Positions 50,513 to 63,540 of a stretch of DNA of 64,000 nucleotides are shown here, in pieces; position 1 is the stretch's first letter, and the number at the start of each line of letters is the position of its first letter. Position numbers and translations under genes: made by a program. Location of the stretch: assembly GCA_034008185.1 (NCBI GenBank), contig CM067084.1:65796599-65860598 (forward strand). Direction: 5' to 3'. The stretch comes from Gorsachius magnificus. Lineage: Eukaryota > Chordata > Aves > Pelecaniformes > Ardeidae. The notes beneath the pieces are model-generated. The model made no database searches. It was not told the origin of the DNA and was given only the letters and a program-made list of their open reading frames with translations.

Positions 50513-53500
50513 TATATAATTCACAAATACTGTGAAAAGTATGTTTGGTTGGTTTTTAACTCTCACCCCTAGGAGTGCTAATGTTGCTGAGGTTGCCTGC
50601 TTCTAAAACATTTGACTCCAAGTCTCTGTTTGTTTGCTCTATGAATGTAAAAGCATTCTAGATTTATTATACTCAACAATTAGACAGTATTGTTTGAAAA
50701 AGAAAATTCTCCCGTTCTGTTTGTTCTAGAATAAATATGCATTTATTCTAGGTGATCTAACAGCTTGATTTTCCTGATTACAAAATAGAAAGTAAAGCTA
50801 CTAATGAAAAAAACCCAATAAATGACAATTCTGATGTTTACTTAACCAGTGACCTCTTCATCTGCTTCAGCATCTTAGCTAATTTTGGGGAGAGTGACAA
50901 TTCAGTCTCTTTCCTTCCAGTTCGCCTTGGACAATTTTTCTGAGGTTATGTATCTGAATTTTTTATTCAACCATAAAGTAAGATTGTATTTAGTTCTTGG
51001 CGTGTTTCAAAGCCCGTATTGCTCATGGCTGGTTGCATTTGTGGGAGATGTATGTAACCATTCTCTTTTTTTAATTGACCGCCCTGGAAAGCAGTAAGCT
51101 GGAATGCTTTTCAGGAAGACATGGAACTACACAGAAATTCAGGATAAATTCAACTGAGCGAAAGAGAGGTTAAGGCTACACAATTCATAGCTTACTCTCG
51201 CAAGGTGTGCCAGCTGTGGCCCCTGCCTGTGCCCTGCTTCCTTTCTAGGAGTTCAGTGTTTCACTGGAGGAACAAATTCTGCAGATCTGGCCACTTCCCA
51301 CCATTTGCCAGGCTGTTCTAGGCCCATACAGCTTTATACGCTGCTGACACACGAGTAACTGTGGACTCATAAATCTGACCTGTAATCTTTTTTTGTTTTC
51401 CTGTAAAGTGGCATATGTATTTGTTTGTTTTCCCACAAATACTGCTGTTGCTCAGAGCACATGTAGTATATGGATGCTGTGCTGGCATTGCTACCAGGCT
51501 CGATATCAGGTGACAAAATAATCTGTGAAATAAGTTGTAGTGCCTCCTGAAGTTTTTGCTTTTCAGCCCTGGGCAACACAAGAAATAATAATGGGAATTT
51601 ATTTTTAAATATGGCAACACAAATTAAAAAACTCCTTCCTCTCTTTTTACCAGTTTAAATGCAAGCATGATCTTTGAGTATTCTGAAACAGCTCCTTACA
51701 TCTATAAATGCTGATCATAAGGTTACTACCTAAAGAGTTAATTTCTGGGAACATACACCCAGAGCCAGAGTTCTCCTTGACCAGTAAAAAAAAAAAACAG
51801 ATTGAGTTACTACTTTATTGCGAATAACCTAGCAGGTTTTGCTTTGATATTTCTTCTTTTAGTCACTAAGAAAGTCACAGATACTTTTTCAAGAATTACA
51901 CAGAGTGGAGTAGGTGTTTCTTATTTTTTTTCAGATGTTTATGTTTTTAGCACTGGAGTCTCCACTGGCCTAGGGAAAGAGCAAACTTATGACTTTGGTC
52001 TTGTGGCAATTATTTTAAATAGTTTTGACTATCATTACTACATGAACAGAACTTTATGCACCATCAATATTTCAAATGTAAATAAAATAGTTCTTTAAAA
52101 ATGAAGATCACTTAAAACATAGTGCTGCTTGAATGTTGAGGAGCCATTATGTTTAATAGCATTTTTAAACTATTAAAGTTGAGTGGTTACTTTTTATTTT
52201 GCATTTAGTCACTCATGGGAGACATTTATTTTGTCTCATACTCTACAAGTAGTGATGCTGTTAGTAGAGAAGGTTCTCATTTTGAATAATGGTCTCATTT
52301 ATATAATATCCCTTAGTATAATATATTCATATCTTAGAGAGGAATGAAAATTCACAAACTGTTAAGGGGTGTACAGAAAATCAAATGGAATGTATGTCTA
52401 TAAAAAATCTTGGGGGAGGGGAAGCAAAAGGGTGAATGTCCTATTCTAGTAATTATTTGGTTTGAAGTTAACACCCTTTTTTAGCAATGATGACATCAAT
52501 AGGAAATAATGATAATAAAAAAATAATTTGCATTATGGGTTAGATAAGATTTTTTACAATATCCTTGGACAGTGAACTCCAGGACAATTCGGAATGGCTG
52601 ACTGCATGAAAATGCAGAAAGAAATTATGGAATTAGATGCAGCAGTTTTTATAGCCCTGACTTAGCTTTATGTAGGCATTTGAGAGCCATTCTTGCTATT
52701 TTTTATTCACTTTTTATGGCTATTCCAGCATGTTCCAGTGATTCTCTTTTTATGCTGTGGTAGCACCAAAAAGAAAGGTTCATTTATTTGCTACAAACCT
52801 TGCAGAAAAAATGAATAAAAGACTGATTCATCATTTGTTCCACACAACGTATTTTTTTCTATTACTTTTGGGTGCCTTGCCAAATGCCTGGGTTATATTT
52901 CCTGATGCTGAGTGCTTTGAAATTTGAACCAGAGAAATGGACAAATTGTAGGTATAGGTGTACGAGTCTTTTTGGACACTCTTGATTAAGACAGAGAAGT
53001 AGAAGTGGGAACCAGAAACCAATACACATTTAGAAGTACTTAAATCATTGGTGGGGTGATGGATGTTGGGTAGATGAACGTGCATATGTATGTGCAAATG
53101 CTAGAAGCTATATATGCGTAGCCACCTTCCTGAATATATGTCTGTTATTGCTATCAACAGGAATTTGACCAGAAAAGTATATATCTCTACCTATTAAAGT
53201 AAATACTGCTTTTAAAACAGTTGTTTATAGTATAAAATTAGTGTTGACTTTGCTAGACTTTGCAATTACCAGAGCTGCAAATGGAAAGTCAGCAAAAATT
53301 TTGGAGTTTTCAGTGTGGTGTTGGACTCTGTTTTGCTCACCTCAGATCATGTCGGAGGGGACAAATCAATGCATTGCAGCTTAAATCATATCAGTCTGAT
53401 AAAGATTCTTTAGAAGCAAGTGAGATAGGTAGTCAAAAAGCTGTGCTACAGGACTATCTTTCAATTTGATATGCCACTGTAGATTTTAAAATATACTTTG

Positions 53501-56500
53501 GTTTTAAAGAAGCAAACCTTGCATATTCCTCTTTTTCCTAAAGCAATCAAAATCTGTATGGATTCGGGCAATACCTTTTTCAGTAACCACGTATCATTTG
53601 GCTACCCATTTGTTCTTTGTAACCTTGTCTTGATAAAGCTGTTTAAAAAGTTTTAAGAAATCTTTTATATGGAGGATTGTTAACACATGGAAAAGATCCT
53701 ATTACTTTATCTAAAGACTAATGCACTACAGTAGCCTTTTCAGTGAATATAAGCTATCTTCTCCAACATGTCTGTAATTCTGTTAAATATCTATTTAAAA
53801 GATGTCTAACAGTGTTACTAAAGTGATAGATGTTATTTTTACTTTTAAAACTAAAAAGTACAGCACCTTCTGAAATACTTTAAGATCGTTTATGTGCAAA
53901 ATGAATGCATGGTATACTTTAAAGAATAGGTTTTTCAACTCGGTAATTTTTGCACTCTTTGAGATTGTTTCAATTACTACAATAAGGGAATTTGAACTCC
54001 AAATAATTGGCACAGCATTGTGAGTTTTATGTGGAATCTGTGGTCTTTTGAGCATGAAACATAATTGCTCTTTGCTTTTAGAAAGGTTTTCTTTCAATAG
54101 CATATTTCCTCATTCTCATTAATGGAAATTAAATAATTTACTTTTTTTTACTTGCAAAGTTTCGGCAAGTTTCTATCTAAATTTATATCTCTGTTATCTA
54201 TCTAATTCATGTATTACAGGTATTTTTGTGTTCTAATTATTAGTGTAGCATACAAATGTCGTAGTTAATTGATGCAATTTGTGTTTTGCTGAATGGCTTG
54301 GTGTAAAATCTTAATGTAAGCAGGAATTTATAAAGAAATTTTCAAAGGAAATGATCTGATAATAATATTCATTTTTTGGTGTGAACTTTAGTGTCTCATG
54401 TTATTTAGAGGCATAGATATACATGCTTGATACATATTTTTCTCTGTTAAAATGAAGTTTTACAGAAATAGAGGTATCTTGGAGGAATTGATAGCCACTT
54501 TTCTTATTTCCTTTGCCTTCCACTATCTGTTGAAGAGCTTTTAAGCTCATGGTGAATCTCACTTTTATAATGCAAATAAAACAAATGTTGGCTGTATGAT
54601 TATAGTTACTTGAGCCCTGAGGCTGTACTCTGCTATGTGCAATGTGCACTTCTCACTGCCAAGACATGGCCCTTGTCCAATGTATACAACCTAAAGAAGA
54701 GTTTAGGCTCTATACTCGGGTTTACACTTTCAAATCACTAGACTTTTGTTATTTGCACTGTGTGCACAGTACCTGATGACCAGTGGTTTTGCTTGCCCAC
54801 TGCAGACAGTGTTTGGAAATCAGCGTATCTTCAGGTCCAAGATTTCTACGTATCTTCATCCATAGCAATGTTTTATGAATTTGAGGCTACTGTATTCTTT
54901 ATTTTGGGACCACTACCTGAAGCTGTCAGAGGTGTGCTATCTGGAGTCAGGCAGTAACTTCTATGTTTCTTCTCTATGTGCAAGCTATCTTAGCACTATA
55001 GAAAAGCGTATGGTCTGTTGCTCTTCGGGAGTTTACTGTCAAACATTCTTACTCACTGTGTTGTTGTTGAAGAGAAACCATGGATATACACAGTGGAATA
55101 ACAAAGCTGTACACTGGCTCCCAAGAAGATGCTGGGTATTCCCCTTCCAAATCACTGTCCCTGTTCCCACTCACAAATATAATTTTAATATCACTGTTAC
55201 TGCTTTAAAAAAAAAAATAAATAAAAAGAGGCAAGCTTTTCTAAATTCAAAGGAAAATTTTAAGATTTAGGGCAAAAGTGGATTTATTGAAAGTGTTTTT
55301 CCAAATACAGTGCCTCAACTCCCAAGAAGTGCAAAAATTGCAACACATGTCTTTGCCAAGCATTCCTTGTTGCTTAAGCTGTGTGTAGCTGCTCATTTAG
55401 CACGCAAGTTTTCTGGCTCGCTATGAGACACCTATTTCTCCTCTGACAGAACAGGGCATCTGAGTCATCCCATTCAATCCAGACACCTGGTTTAGGATTT
55501 GCAACACTTGTGCACTTGATGTTATTATCTGGATCTTGCCCTGTATGTATGGCCTTTGCGCCTAGTATCAGGCTTTTTACAGAAAAAGGGAAGTTTCCAG
55601 TAGTAACATGGAATGTGGAAGGTTCATGGTTTCTATGTGAGATAGTCTAGAAAGGTCCATGCTACCTGAATTTTAGAAGATACAGAACATTTTATGTGAT
55701 GGCAGGACTGCTATTCACAGACCTTAATAGTGGGACCATTGTTCCCAGGTTAACCTCTTCTAGCTACCTTAAGAAACCTTTTACTGGATGTGTGGATAAA
55801 AGAATGGAACAGTTTAAATTGATTATAAGTTGCTGTAGAATCTCTGTGGAGTCTGCTTTTTTGGAAGACTGGAAAGCAAAAATCTTGAGAATGAGCATAA
55901 ATACTGATAGGTTACATCTTCTCTATGTTCTAGTTTTGTAATGAATTTTGCACAGCCTTCATGAGAAGAAAAGGCCACTGTTCAGAATGTTCTGTGGATC
56001 AGGAGGTGAACATTTCGAGTGGCCAGAGTGGAAGTTGCAAAAAAATAAGACCTCCACCCACAGGCACAGAATGACGGAAATATTGTATGTGGACATCAGG
56101 TAAAAGGGCCAGCTGTGAGTGACTTGTTCTTTGTGTTAAAGCTTTTTTATAACTAGAAGTACAGCATGCCATCGCGAGGAATTCAAACCATGCAAAGGTA
56201 GAGTGCCTCTGCCTGAAAACACAGAGAGTGTGATTGAGAGAGGACCCTCTCTTCCTGGAAACTGTCCATAGTAAAAATGCCTTTTTAAAATGAATCTCCT
56301 TGATTATTAACCTACATCTTGTTACTATTTTGTGGTAAATGCGGAACATACCAAGCAGAGAGAAAGAAGTGAATAAGTACTATGGTCAGCTTACGGACGT
56401 AAGATACTCATAGTGTCTGTCTTTCTGCATTATTGTATGAAAGAATGGAGAGTTTATATATACTTTTTGATGATTAAGTGAATGTCAGTTTACATGCCCC

Positions 56501-59500
56501 TGAGGCAGAGAAAAAAATAGACCACCAGTTCCCAGGAATACTTAAATTCTCCCCTATCCCTCATTAAGTTTTATTACAATGCCTCATGTAATGCTTACTG
56601 GAATTGGTCCCACCCACAGTTAAGAGTCTCCACCTGTGATTCAGGCTAATCCTCCATCTGTGATTCAGTTTGGGGCCGTTCAGCATCTCAATGATTCTGC
56701 TTGGTACTGGGTTTACTGAGAGTCACCAACACCCCAGGTTTGCGGAGCAGACCACAGCAAACTGGAATAGTCTTTGTGCATCTCAGAATGACATTGATCA
56801 AATCGTACCTGGGCTATCTCTACCTCATCTGAAGCACCTTTACTTCATTACAACAGTTGGAAGTGTCTTGACTGTGCTTCTTATTCATCATTTACTGTGA
56901 TGCCTGTTTTTATGTTTGCATTACTATATAGCTGGACACTTGGGCAAGATAAAACACATCCCCCAGGCTAGATGGTATCTCATTACACATAGAGCAACAA
57001 AGCAATATGTGGCTGACAAATAGTCAGAGATGTGACATAACTATGGGAAGTCCTTAGGAAGTGGAATTAGAAAATATATAACAATTATGATGAGTTCAGA
57101 GAATGGGGTTTGGATTGAGGTGCCAGGTACCCTACAGGAGCTGAAATATACATGTACCACAAGCACCTGTTTCTCCAAAATAGAAACATTGTAGCAGAAA
57201 TCTAAGTTGTTTAGTACCAAAATGAAGTAAAAATCCCTACTTTTTATCTGAGCAAGTACTTCTGATCTTTAAATTTATCAGTAGTGTAGTTTGGCCTCTT
57301 ATATCTAGGCCACAGAATTTCACTGATTATCTCATCTGTAATCCTAGTTACTTGTGTTTGGCTAGTGCTGATTTTCTAGTTATTTTTGATTCAAGTTTAT
57401 CAGGACACAAGGAATCCACCACTTCTCTTGGTACTTCCAAGAGTCTATTGCTGTCATTGTTACAATTGCACCTTCCTTCCAGGATTTATTTCTTCTGGAT
57501 GTAAATTCCAGCCAAGGTTCCCTGTTACGTCTCTTCATGTGGAATTAAAAAAGCTATTTACAGCTTAGTGATTTCTTCTTTTTAAGACGTTTAAATGTTG
57601 CAATCACATCTCAATCTTCTTTTGCTAATCTACACACACCAAATTTGACCCCTCATTTTAAGTTCTCCATCCCTCACATCATTTTTGTAACTCCTGGATC
57701 CACTTTTAATATAATTTAAAAACCATGGTCACCAGAATGTACATAGTGTCCCAGTACTGCTGCAGAGAAGGGTAAAACGATCTCCCTACTACTGCAGGAA
57801 GCGAAGACAGAAAATAAATTTTGGGGTATTATATCTTATTTAGGGATGCTTGTTTGCTTAAGATTAAAAGGGAGGTGTATTCCCTCTCCTAAAGGTGTCA
57901 TCATACAAAAGTTTAGTTCTGAAAGTCCTTATTCACCTGGCTGTTTCATTAGGTCTGACCATGCCAGTGTTACCTGACATGCAACTGTGGGATATGTCGT
58001 TCTGCAAACTGACTGTAGCAACAGAAACCTCTGAAGGAAGGGACTGTCATTTAATAAGGAGTTTCTAAATAGTACCCGGCACGCTGGGTCCTACCTTAGT
58101 CGCAACTTTTAGGTACTATGAAAATATAAAGGTTAAATTTATTATGATAATAAAAGACTGTGGGAGCTGTGCTGCTGAAATCGATCAGAGTAAGATTAAA
58201 CAATAAAAAGCTGGTTCAAGGCACACTGAAGTAAGGGGGAGCATTCATTGTACTTTGGATCAGTCCCAAAATTAAAGCTTTCATTCTTAAAGGATATCTT
58301 AAATTTACTATATAGATCACCCACACAGTTTTTCCAAGGGTCTTTAAGAAATAACGGCTTAAAAATCTTCACCTTTCTTATGCTCTGTGTTACTTGGTAG
58401 TATATTTTCTTGATAAATCAGTGACATGAACTTAAGTAGTAAAAATAAATGTTTTTATTTTGAAAATGCCACCTGCAAGTCTTAAAGCCGGTAAGAGTCT
58501 GCCTGCGTGTGGAGGGGGGAGAGCTGATGTATTGATCAGCTGAAGTGCTGAAGAGACTATAAACTGATAGTCAGAAGGAGGAAAGAAAAACAAAAAGAAA
58601 TCACAGGAGAAGACATAGCAGCAGAAAATCTATTGAAAATAATCCACTACTGTCGTCTTCTCAGCTTTTATCCCCAAATGAGACTATCGCTCGGTCTGTT
58701 TCTGGTCAAGACCAAGCATAACAAACCTTAAACATTTGGTTTATATTTTATTCCCCATGAAACTTTGAAGGAATTATAGAGAAAATCAAGGCATGTCTTT
58801 AAAAATTCTGATCAGGTTTCCTCTGGAGTCTTGCTGCTGGAAGAATGTCTTATGGGTAAATTTCCACTCTCTCAGCGGGGCAGTGTTTTGCATGAACCAA
58901 CTCCCAGGAGAAAATGTTGTGTGCTTATTCTGTACAACAAGGCTCAGGCAGCATCTCCATATTAAACTGACCAGGGGGAGGGAGGGGAAGCAGTTGACCT
59001 GAGGGGAAAGAGGGAGGGATGAGGAGAAGACGACAACATTTATTTCCAAAGCCAGACAGTGCTATTCATAAAATTAAAAAAAAAAACCAACAACCTACCC
59101 GCTCCCCCCCCACCCCAAAGCTCTCTGAAATATTTGTGCAGGTTTCCAGTGTGCTATATTACTTACAGCAGTTAAAGAGTGTGAATATCACCTTACCAGA
59201 AATACACTCGTTAAAGGTATGAGATAAAGCTCCTCAAACAAGAAATCCTTGTGTCAAGTAATCTTTTTTAGTCTCTTTTAGAGAAAGTCGGAAAAATACT
59301 CCCCTTCTTTATTCTTTTACTGCTTGGACTTTAGGCTTTTTTATGCTTCCTAAAAGATTGACTTCACTTTTCAGTCTTTTTTGAACCTGGTTCACAGTAC
59401 ATACTGTCTCACTAATGGAGCTTGTTGTTACTGGGCTATTTCTTGGTATGGTTCTGTGATTCAATACTTTTAATTATCTTTTTATTACAACATGTACCAG

Positions 59501-60480
59501 GTCCTAACATACAGTAGATTTACTGATAAGGCCATATACCACATGTATTGTACCCATTTATAGTCATTTTTATAATGGTATCTCGCTAATAAAATGTTAT
59601 CTTATTCATTCAATTTGTGTGTAATAAATCAACAGCCTGTTCGCTTTCTTCTCATGCAGATATCGGTATAAGTATGTACGACTGTGTGCATGTACTAAAC
59701 CTGATGATGTTGCTTGCATACAAATGGAAATTAGCTTAAGAGCATTTCATTAATGAAAGTGTAGCTGTTTGCCTGTGACCCAAGTAAAATGAATACCCTA
59801 AATAAAATAAAATAACATGGGACTCTATTTTACCTCTCACAAGTCGTTTGAAAAAATGCATCCAGCCCATTTTTTCCTGCCATTATTCCCATATTACAGG
59901 TTTCAGACCAAAATAATTGTAAATGGTTTGTGATGCTCTCTTTCAGTGTTTTTTCCACGTATAGGATAAATCAGGGATTCCCGATTTACACCTTTTGTGT
60001 AATACCACTAAGATGCTGCATTAACTAGCTGCGGAAGCAGCAGCAAATCTCACTCTACATATATGCAAACAAGGATGTATTTAGCTGCTTACACTGCATT
60101 GATATCACATTTTGAACTGCGTGATATACATAATGGAAGATGAAGTAATGCTCTATGCCCTTGCTTTAAAGGTGGCCCGTAGAAAGCAGCACTTACATTG
60201 TACCTCCTTTCAGAGGAATCTGAACCAGGCTACAAATATGAGTATGTGATAACAAACACACAAATACCTCAGATTTAGTCTGGATTCTTTATAAGTGTAA
60301 TTACGCCCATACAGATAGTAAAAGTTTGAAACAAGCTTTAAAATGTTTGGAGAAAGTGCAGAATTAGGTATTTCAGTCTTCCGTAAAAACAAGCAAACAA
60401 AAAGTCCCCCATAGTTCTGTGTGTTCTCTATGCAGCCATTCTTCTCTGTAGAAGAGCAATCCTAATAGCCATACTACTTA
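50513..60480. other. Long repeat-poor non-coding stretch
   Basis: About 10 kb with no recognised element or gene. It is AT-rich, especially 51980-52560 and 53460-54420. An A-rich (AAAT-like) run occupies 55207-55228, and a C-rich patch lies at 59103-59115. The 131-codon frame at 54875-55270 ends in this A-rich run and has no domain. The 116-codon minus frame at 55999-56349 is likewise unrecognised. Confidence 0.6.
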
Positions 60481-60747
60481 GACTTTGGACTTGACATGAG
60501 GAAGCATTTCTTTACCAAGAGGGTGGTCAAACACTGGAGCAGGCTTCCCAGGAAGGTAGTCGATGCCCCAAGCCTGTCAGTGTTTGAGAGGTATTTGGAC
60601 AATGCCCTTAATAACATGCTTTAAATTTTGGTCAGCCTTGAAGTGTCCAGGCAGTTGGACCGGAAGATCATTGTAGGTCTCTCTTCCAACTGCAATATTC
60701 TATTCTGTTCTGTTCTGTTCTGTTCTATTCTATTCTATTCTATTCTA
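60481..60747 (+). mobile_element. CR1 LINE 3' end with pentamer tail
   Basis: The last part of CR1 ORF2 plus 3' UTR on the plus strand. From about 60496 the frame reads MRKHFFTKRVVKHWSRLPRK, then VVDAPSLSVFERYLDNAL, an intact-looking match to the CR1 C-terminus, and ends at a stop near 60622. The 3' UTR has the usual GACCGGAAGATCATTGTAGG and TCTCTTCCAAC text. At 60697-60747 the normal CR1 3' tail is replaced by a TTCTA/TTCTG pentamer array. Only about 215 bases of element body are present, the typical strong 5' truncation. The low divergence of the coding part suggests one of the younger CR1 copies here. Confidence 0.93.
60697..60747. repeat. (TTCTA/TTCTG)n microsatellite at CR1 tail
   Basis: About ten pentamers: TTCTA, then four TTCTG-type units, then TTCTA-type units, ending before CTTCAAAAAG. 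It continues directly from the CR1 3' end, so it probably arose by expansion of the element's own ATTCTATG-type terminal repeat. Confidence 0.85.
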
Positions 60748-63169
60748 CTTCAAAAAGACAATTAAAGAGTAAAATCTACACATTAACAACATTTTTAGGA
60801 AAACATAAATTGGAATTTGTTGCTAAGAAAGCAAATATATTACTGAACTGTTACGGAATGGACAACTTACACCCTAAACATGAAGTGCGTCACCAAAAAA
60901 CTGTATATACTAGAGACAGTGGGAGTATATCAGAGTGGTCTTCTGGTAACTTTTCTCTCTGATCCACATTTCTAAATTTTCCTCTCCTTCTGCTGAATCC
61001 TTGATCAAACCATCTCCCAGTTGGTGAAATCAGTCCCAGCAGCTCTCACTGCTGTTTGGAATTGTCTGGTGAGTAAATGAAAATGGAAACTAAAGGATTA
61101 AATTAGTGATCAAATTTACTCCAAAGACTTCTAGCATGATTATTTTGACTATGAGAACCTGTGTATAAAATAAGATTTAGGACTGATTATCCATGTCTGT
61201 GTATCTCTGTTGTTCAAATGGAAAAATAACTTGTATTTGGATGAAAGAAGTGCATGGACTTTATTTCTTGATCAGAAGCAAAAAAGGTACATTTTCTGCC
61301 TCTGAGAGCAGGGTGGCAAGTGTCTGCATTTGCTCCAAGAACTGCCTACTAGTTTTCTCACTGGAAACTGCAGCTGGCATTAGCTGCTGACTCAATGTTC
61401 CTCAAATGCAGGAGCCCATTTAAGAAGAAACTGAAGGATTTGAGCAGAAAGTGAGGTGTTTCTCCCTGGGGCAGAGAAATTTAAAGCTTGCTATGGTAAT
61501 GGTCCTTTCCCCCTTCTTATTACTCAGTTCTGGGAGGACATTTACCATATTTTTAACAGCTATAAGGAAAGCACTTGCTTTACTTGGGACAGCTGATCAG
61601 TGGACATGGTTCATCTGCTTCTGTTGTAGATTCTTGTCTGGCTGTACTCCTATCTAATCAAATCTCTAAGAGAAACAGGTCAGGTTCATCTTGCTATGGT
61701 AGCAACCTCTGTCTAGGGAGAAATTTTAAATTCATTTTATGGGGTCCAGACTGTATAATTTATTTATATGTTTACTTTTGATCCTATTGAGTATGGCATC
61801 TTAAAAGATAATCTGCAAAGCTTGGTTAAGGAATCAGCTCCTTAATTTCCCTCCCCCCGTCCTCCCCCCCCAACCTAGTAATATTATCCTTCCTTCCTCT
61901 GAAAAACAATTTCTGAAAACCTTAACATTTTTTCTTTCATTACATTTATATGATTACCCTCAGTAATTAAATCCTTAGGAGTTCAAACTGTTGAATCTCT
62001 ACCTGTGAACTGCAATTCTTAATTCAGAGTACAGTGTGAGCTAATCAATATCCCTACAGTAATCCAGTTCTCATTATAAAGGTCTAATCCTTTCCCAGTG
62101 AACTCAGGGATTGGTTTTGCCTCTCAGCACAGGCAGGATCAGAATTCAGCCATATCTTGACCAATGCTATAACCTCTGATAAAGACAACAGAAAATTCTA
62201 TTGATGTGTGAATACAAGATATTTGATGGTTTAAGTTGTGACAGGTTTTAAATAAATTTTTCCATCTGTTTATGAAAAGACAAGTTTGAAGGAAAAACTA
62301 AGCAGTATCCTTTAAGACAGCATCCAGCATGTTAACTGTTGAAATAGGATAACTATGCTAAATTGGTACAGTATTTTCTTTTTCTCTTTCTTTGTCTAAT
62401 AATAATAACGATAGGGGGGGAAGGGGGAGTAAAGATACAGATTTTCCAAGCAATGTTGTCTTCTAAGCCAAAAACAAGTCATCAAATCCAAATCCAGGTA
62501 GGAGCACAGTGGCTCGGTTAGCTTTTCCACGTGAGTAGAGTGAATTTTCAAAAAATTCTCTGAAGCAAGAAGTATTTTATTGTCTAAACCCCAGATTTTC
62601 CATGTAAAGGTGTTTTACAAAATACAAGAATGAGATAAAAGAATCCTAACCCTTTCTAGCTGAAGGATTCATTGTTTTAATTAATTATCAGTCTGAGCTC
62701 AACCTTTTCTGTTTGCATACAATGTTACTGCCAGATGCCAAACCTGGAATCCTGGGCAGATGGATCAATCATGCTACTGTATTTTATTTCCTTTCTATAA
62801 GCAAGCCCTGGGTCTCCAGGCAGCAAAGTATTTAACATTAGTGTGAGTAAAGTGCTTAAGGTTTAAGCATCTGTTTAGGAGCTTTACTGGATCCGTTTTA
62901 TAGTTAACTAACTGACAGACTTTGAAATGATCAGAAAATTAACTTGTTATTTAATGACACTGTTTTGGAAAGAAAATTTGTATTACTCATAAGTATTACA
63001 GGTAGGAGGAAGTGGCTGATGACGAACATGACAGATCATTGATACACGGATCTCAGATTGCTTGTTAAGATAAGTGGAAGTGGGGGATACGTGTTGTAGT
63101 ATGGTCAAATGGAGACGAATAAGGGACAAAGCCAATGCTTGGAAAATGGAGACTCTGTTGTGGGAAGTT
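60748..63169. other. Non-coding stretch, no gene seen
   Basis: No recognised repeat or gene. Low-complexity items are a C-rich patch at about 61852-61871 and TAATAATAA followed by a G-run at 62398-62420. A short splice-bounded open segment at 61021-61068 is given under findings. Confidence 0.6.
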
Positions 63170-63540
63170 GTGGTTTTAAAGGGCTTTCGAGTTCTGGTAA
63201 ATAATCAGCTAAAGGTGAGCTGCCAGCTAACAAAGTAGGGAAAGCAATGTCATGTTTGGATAATGGGTAAATCTCAAGTAAAGGATAGGAAAAAGATTTT
63301 ATTTTGGGGGGTCTGGTGAAAATCCAGTGAGACCTTGGGTTCAGTTTTGGTGCCCACTTTTCAAGAAAGACGATAATACTTTGGAGAGTGTTGGGAGAAA
63401 AAAAGAGAAGAATGGTTAAAATATTTTTTTAAAATACGCTTTGCAATGAAAGAATCTGAGATCTCCATCTGTTTTCTTATCAGAGGAGGTTACTTAGTCC
63501 TGGTGTACAAGTACTAAAATAGAGAAGAAAATTCTAGAAG
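63170..63540 (+). mobile_element. Old CR1-type LINE remnant (ORF2 middle-to-late part)
   Basis: Nucleotide-level similarity to old sauropsid CR1 copies runs through the segment. TTCTGGTAAATAATCAGCTAA with the following GGTGAGCTGCCAGC matches the region coding for the DNQLxMSSQC block. AAATCTCAAGTAAAGGATAG matches the GISSRSR region. CAGTTTTGGTGCCCACTTTTC is followed by AAGAAAGACGATAATACTTTG and GGAGAGTGTTGGGAG; these match the CVQFWCPxFKKDxDxLERVQ block. After 63430 the match continues weakly through AAGAGAAG-, GGTTA- and GTACAAGTAC-type text. Every frame is interrupted. The ends are approximate, and the element may begin as far left as 63060. Confidence 0.75.

Noticed and set aside
54875..55270. 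131-codon plus-strand frame
   Set aside because: It ends in an A-rich low-complexity run (KKKINKK), overlaps another frame in a different phase, and shows no domain.
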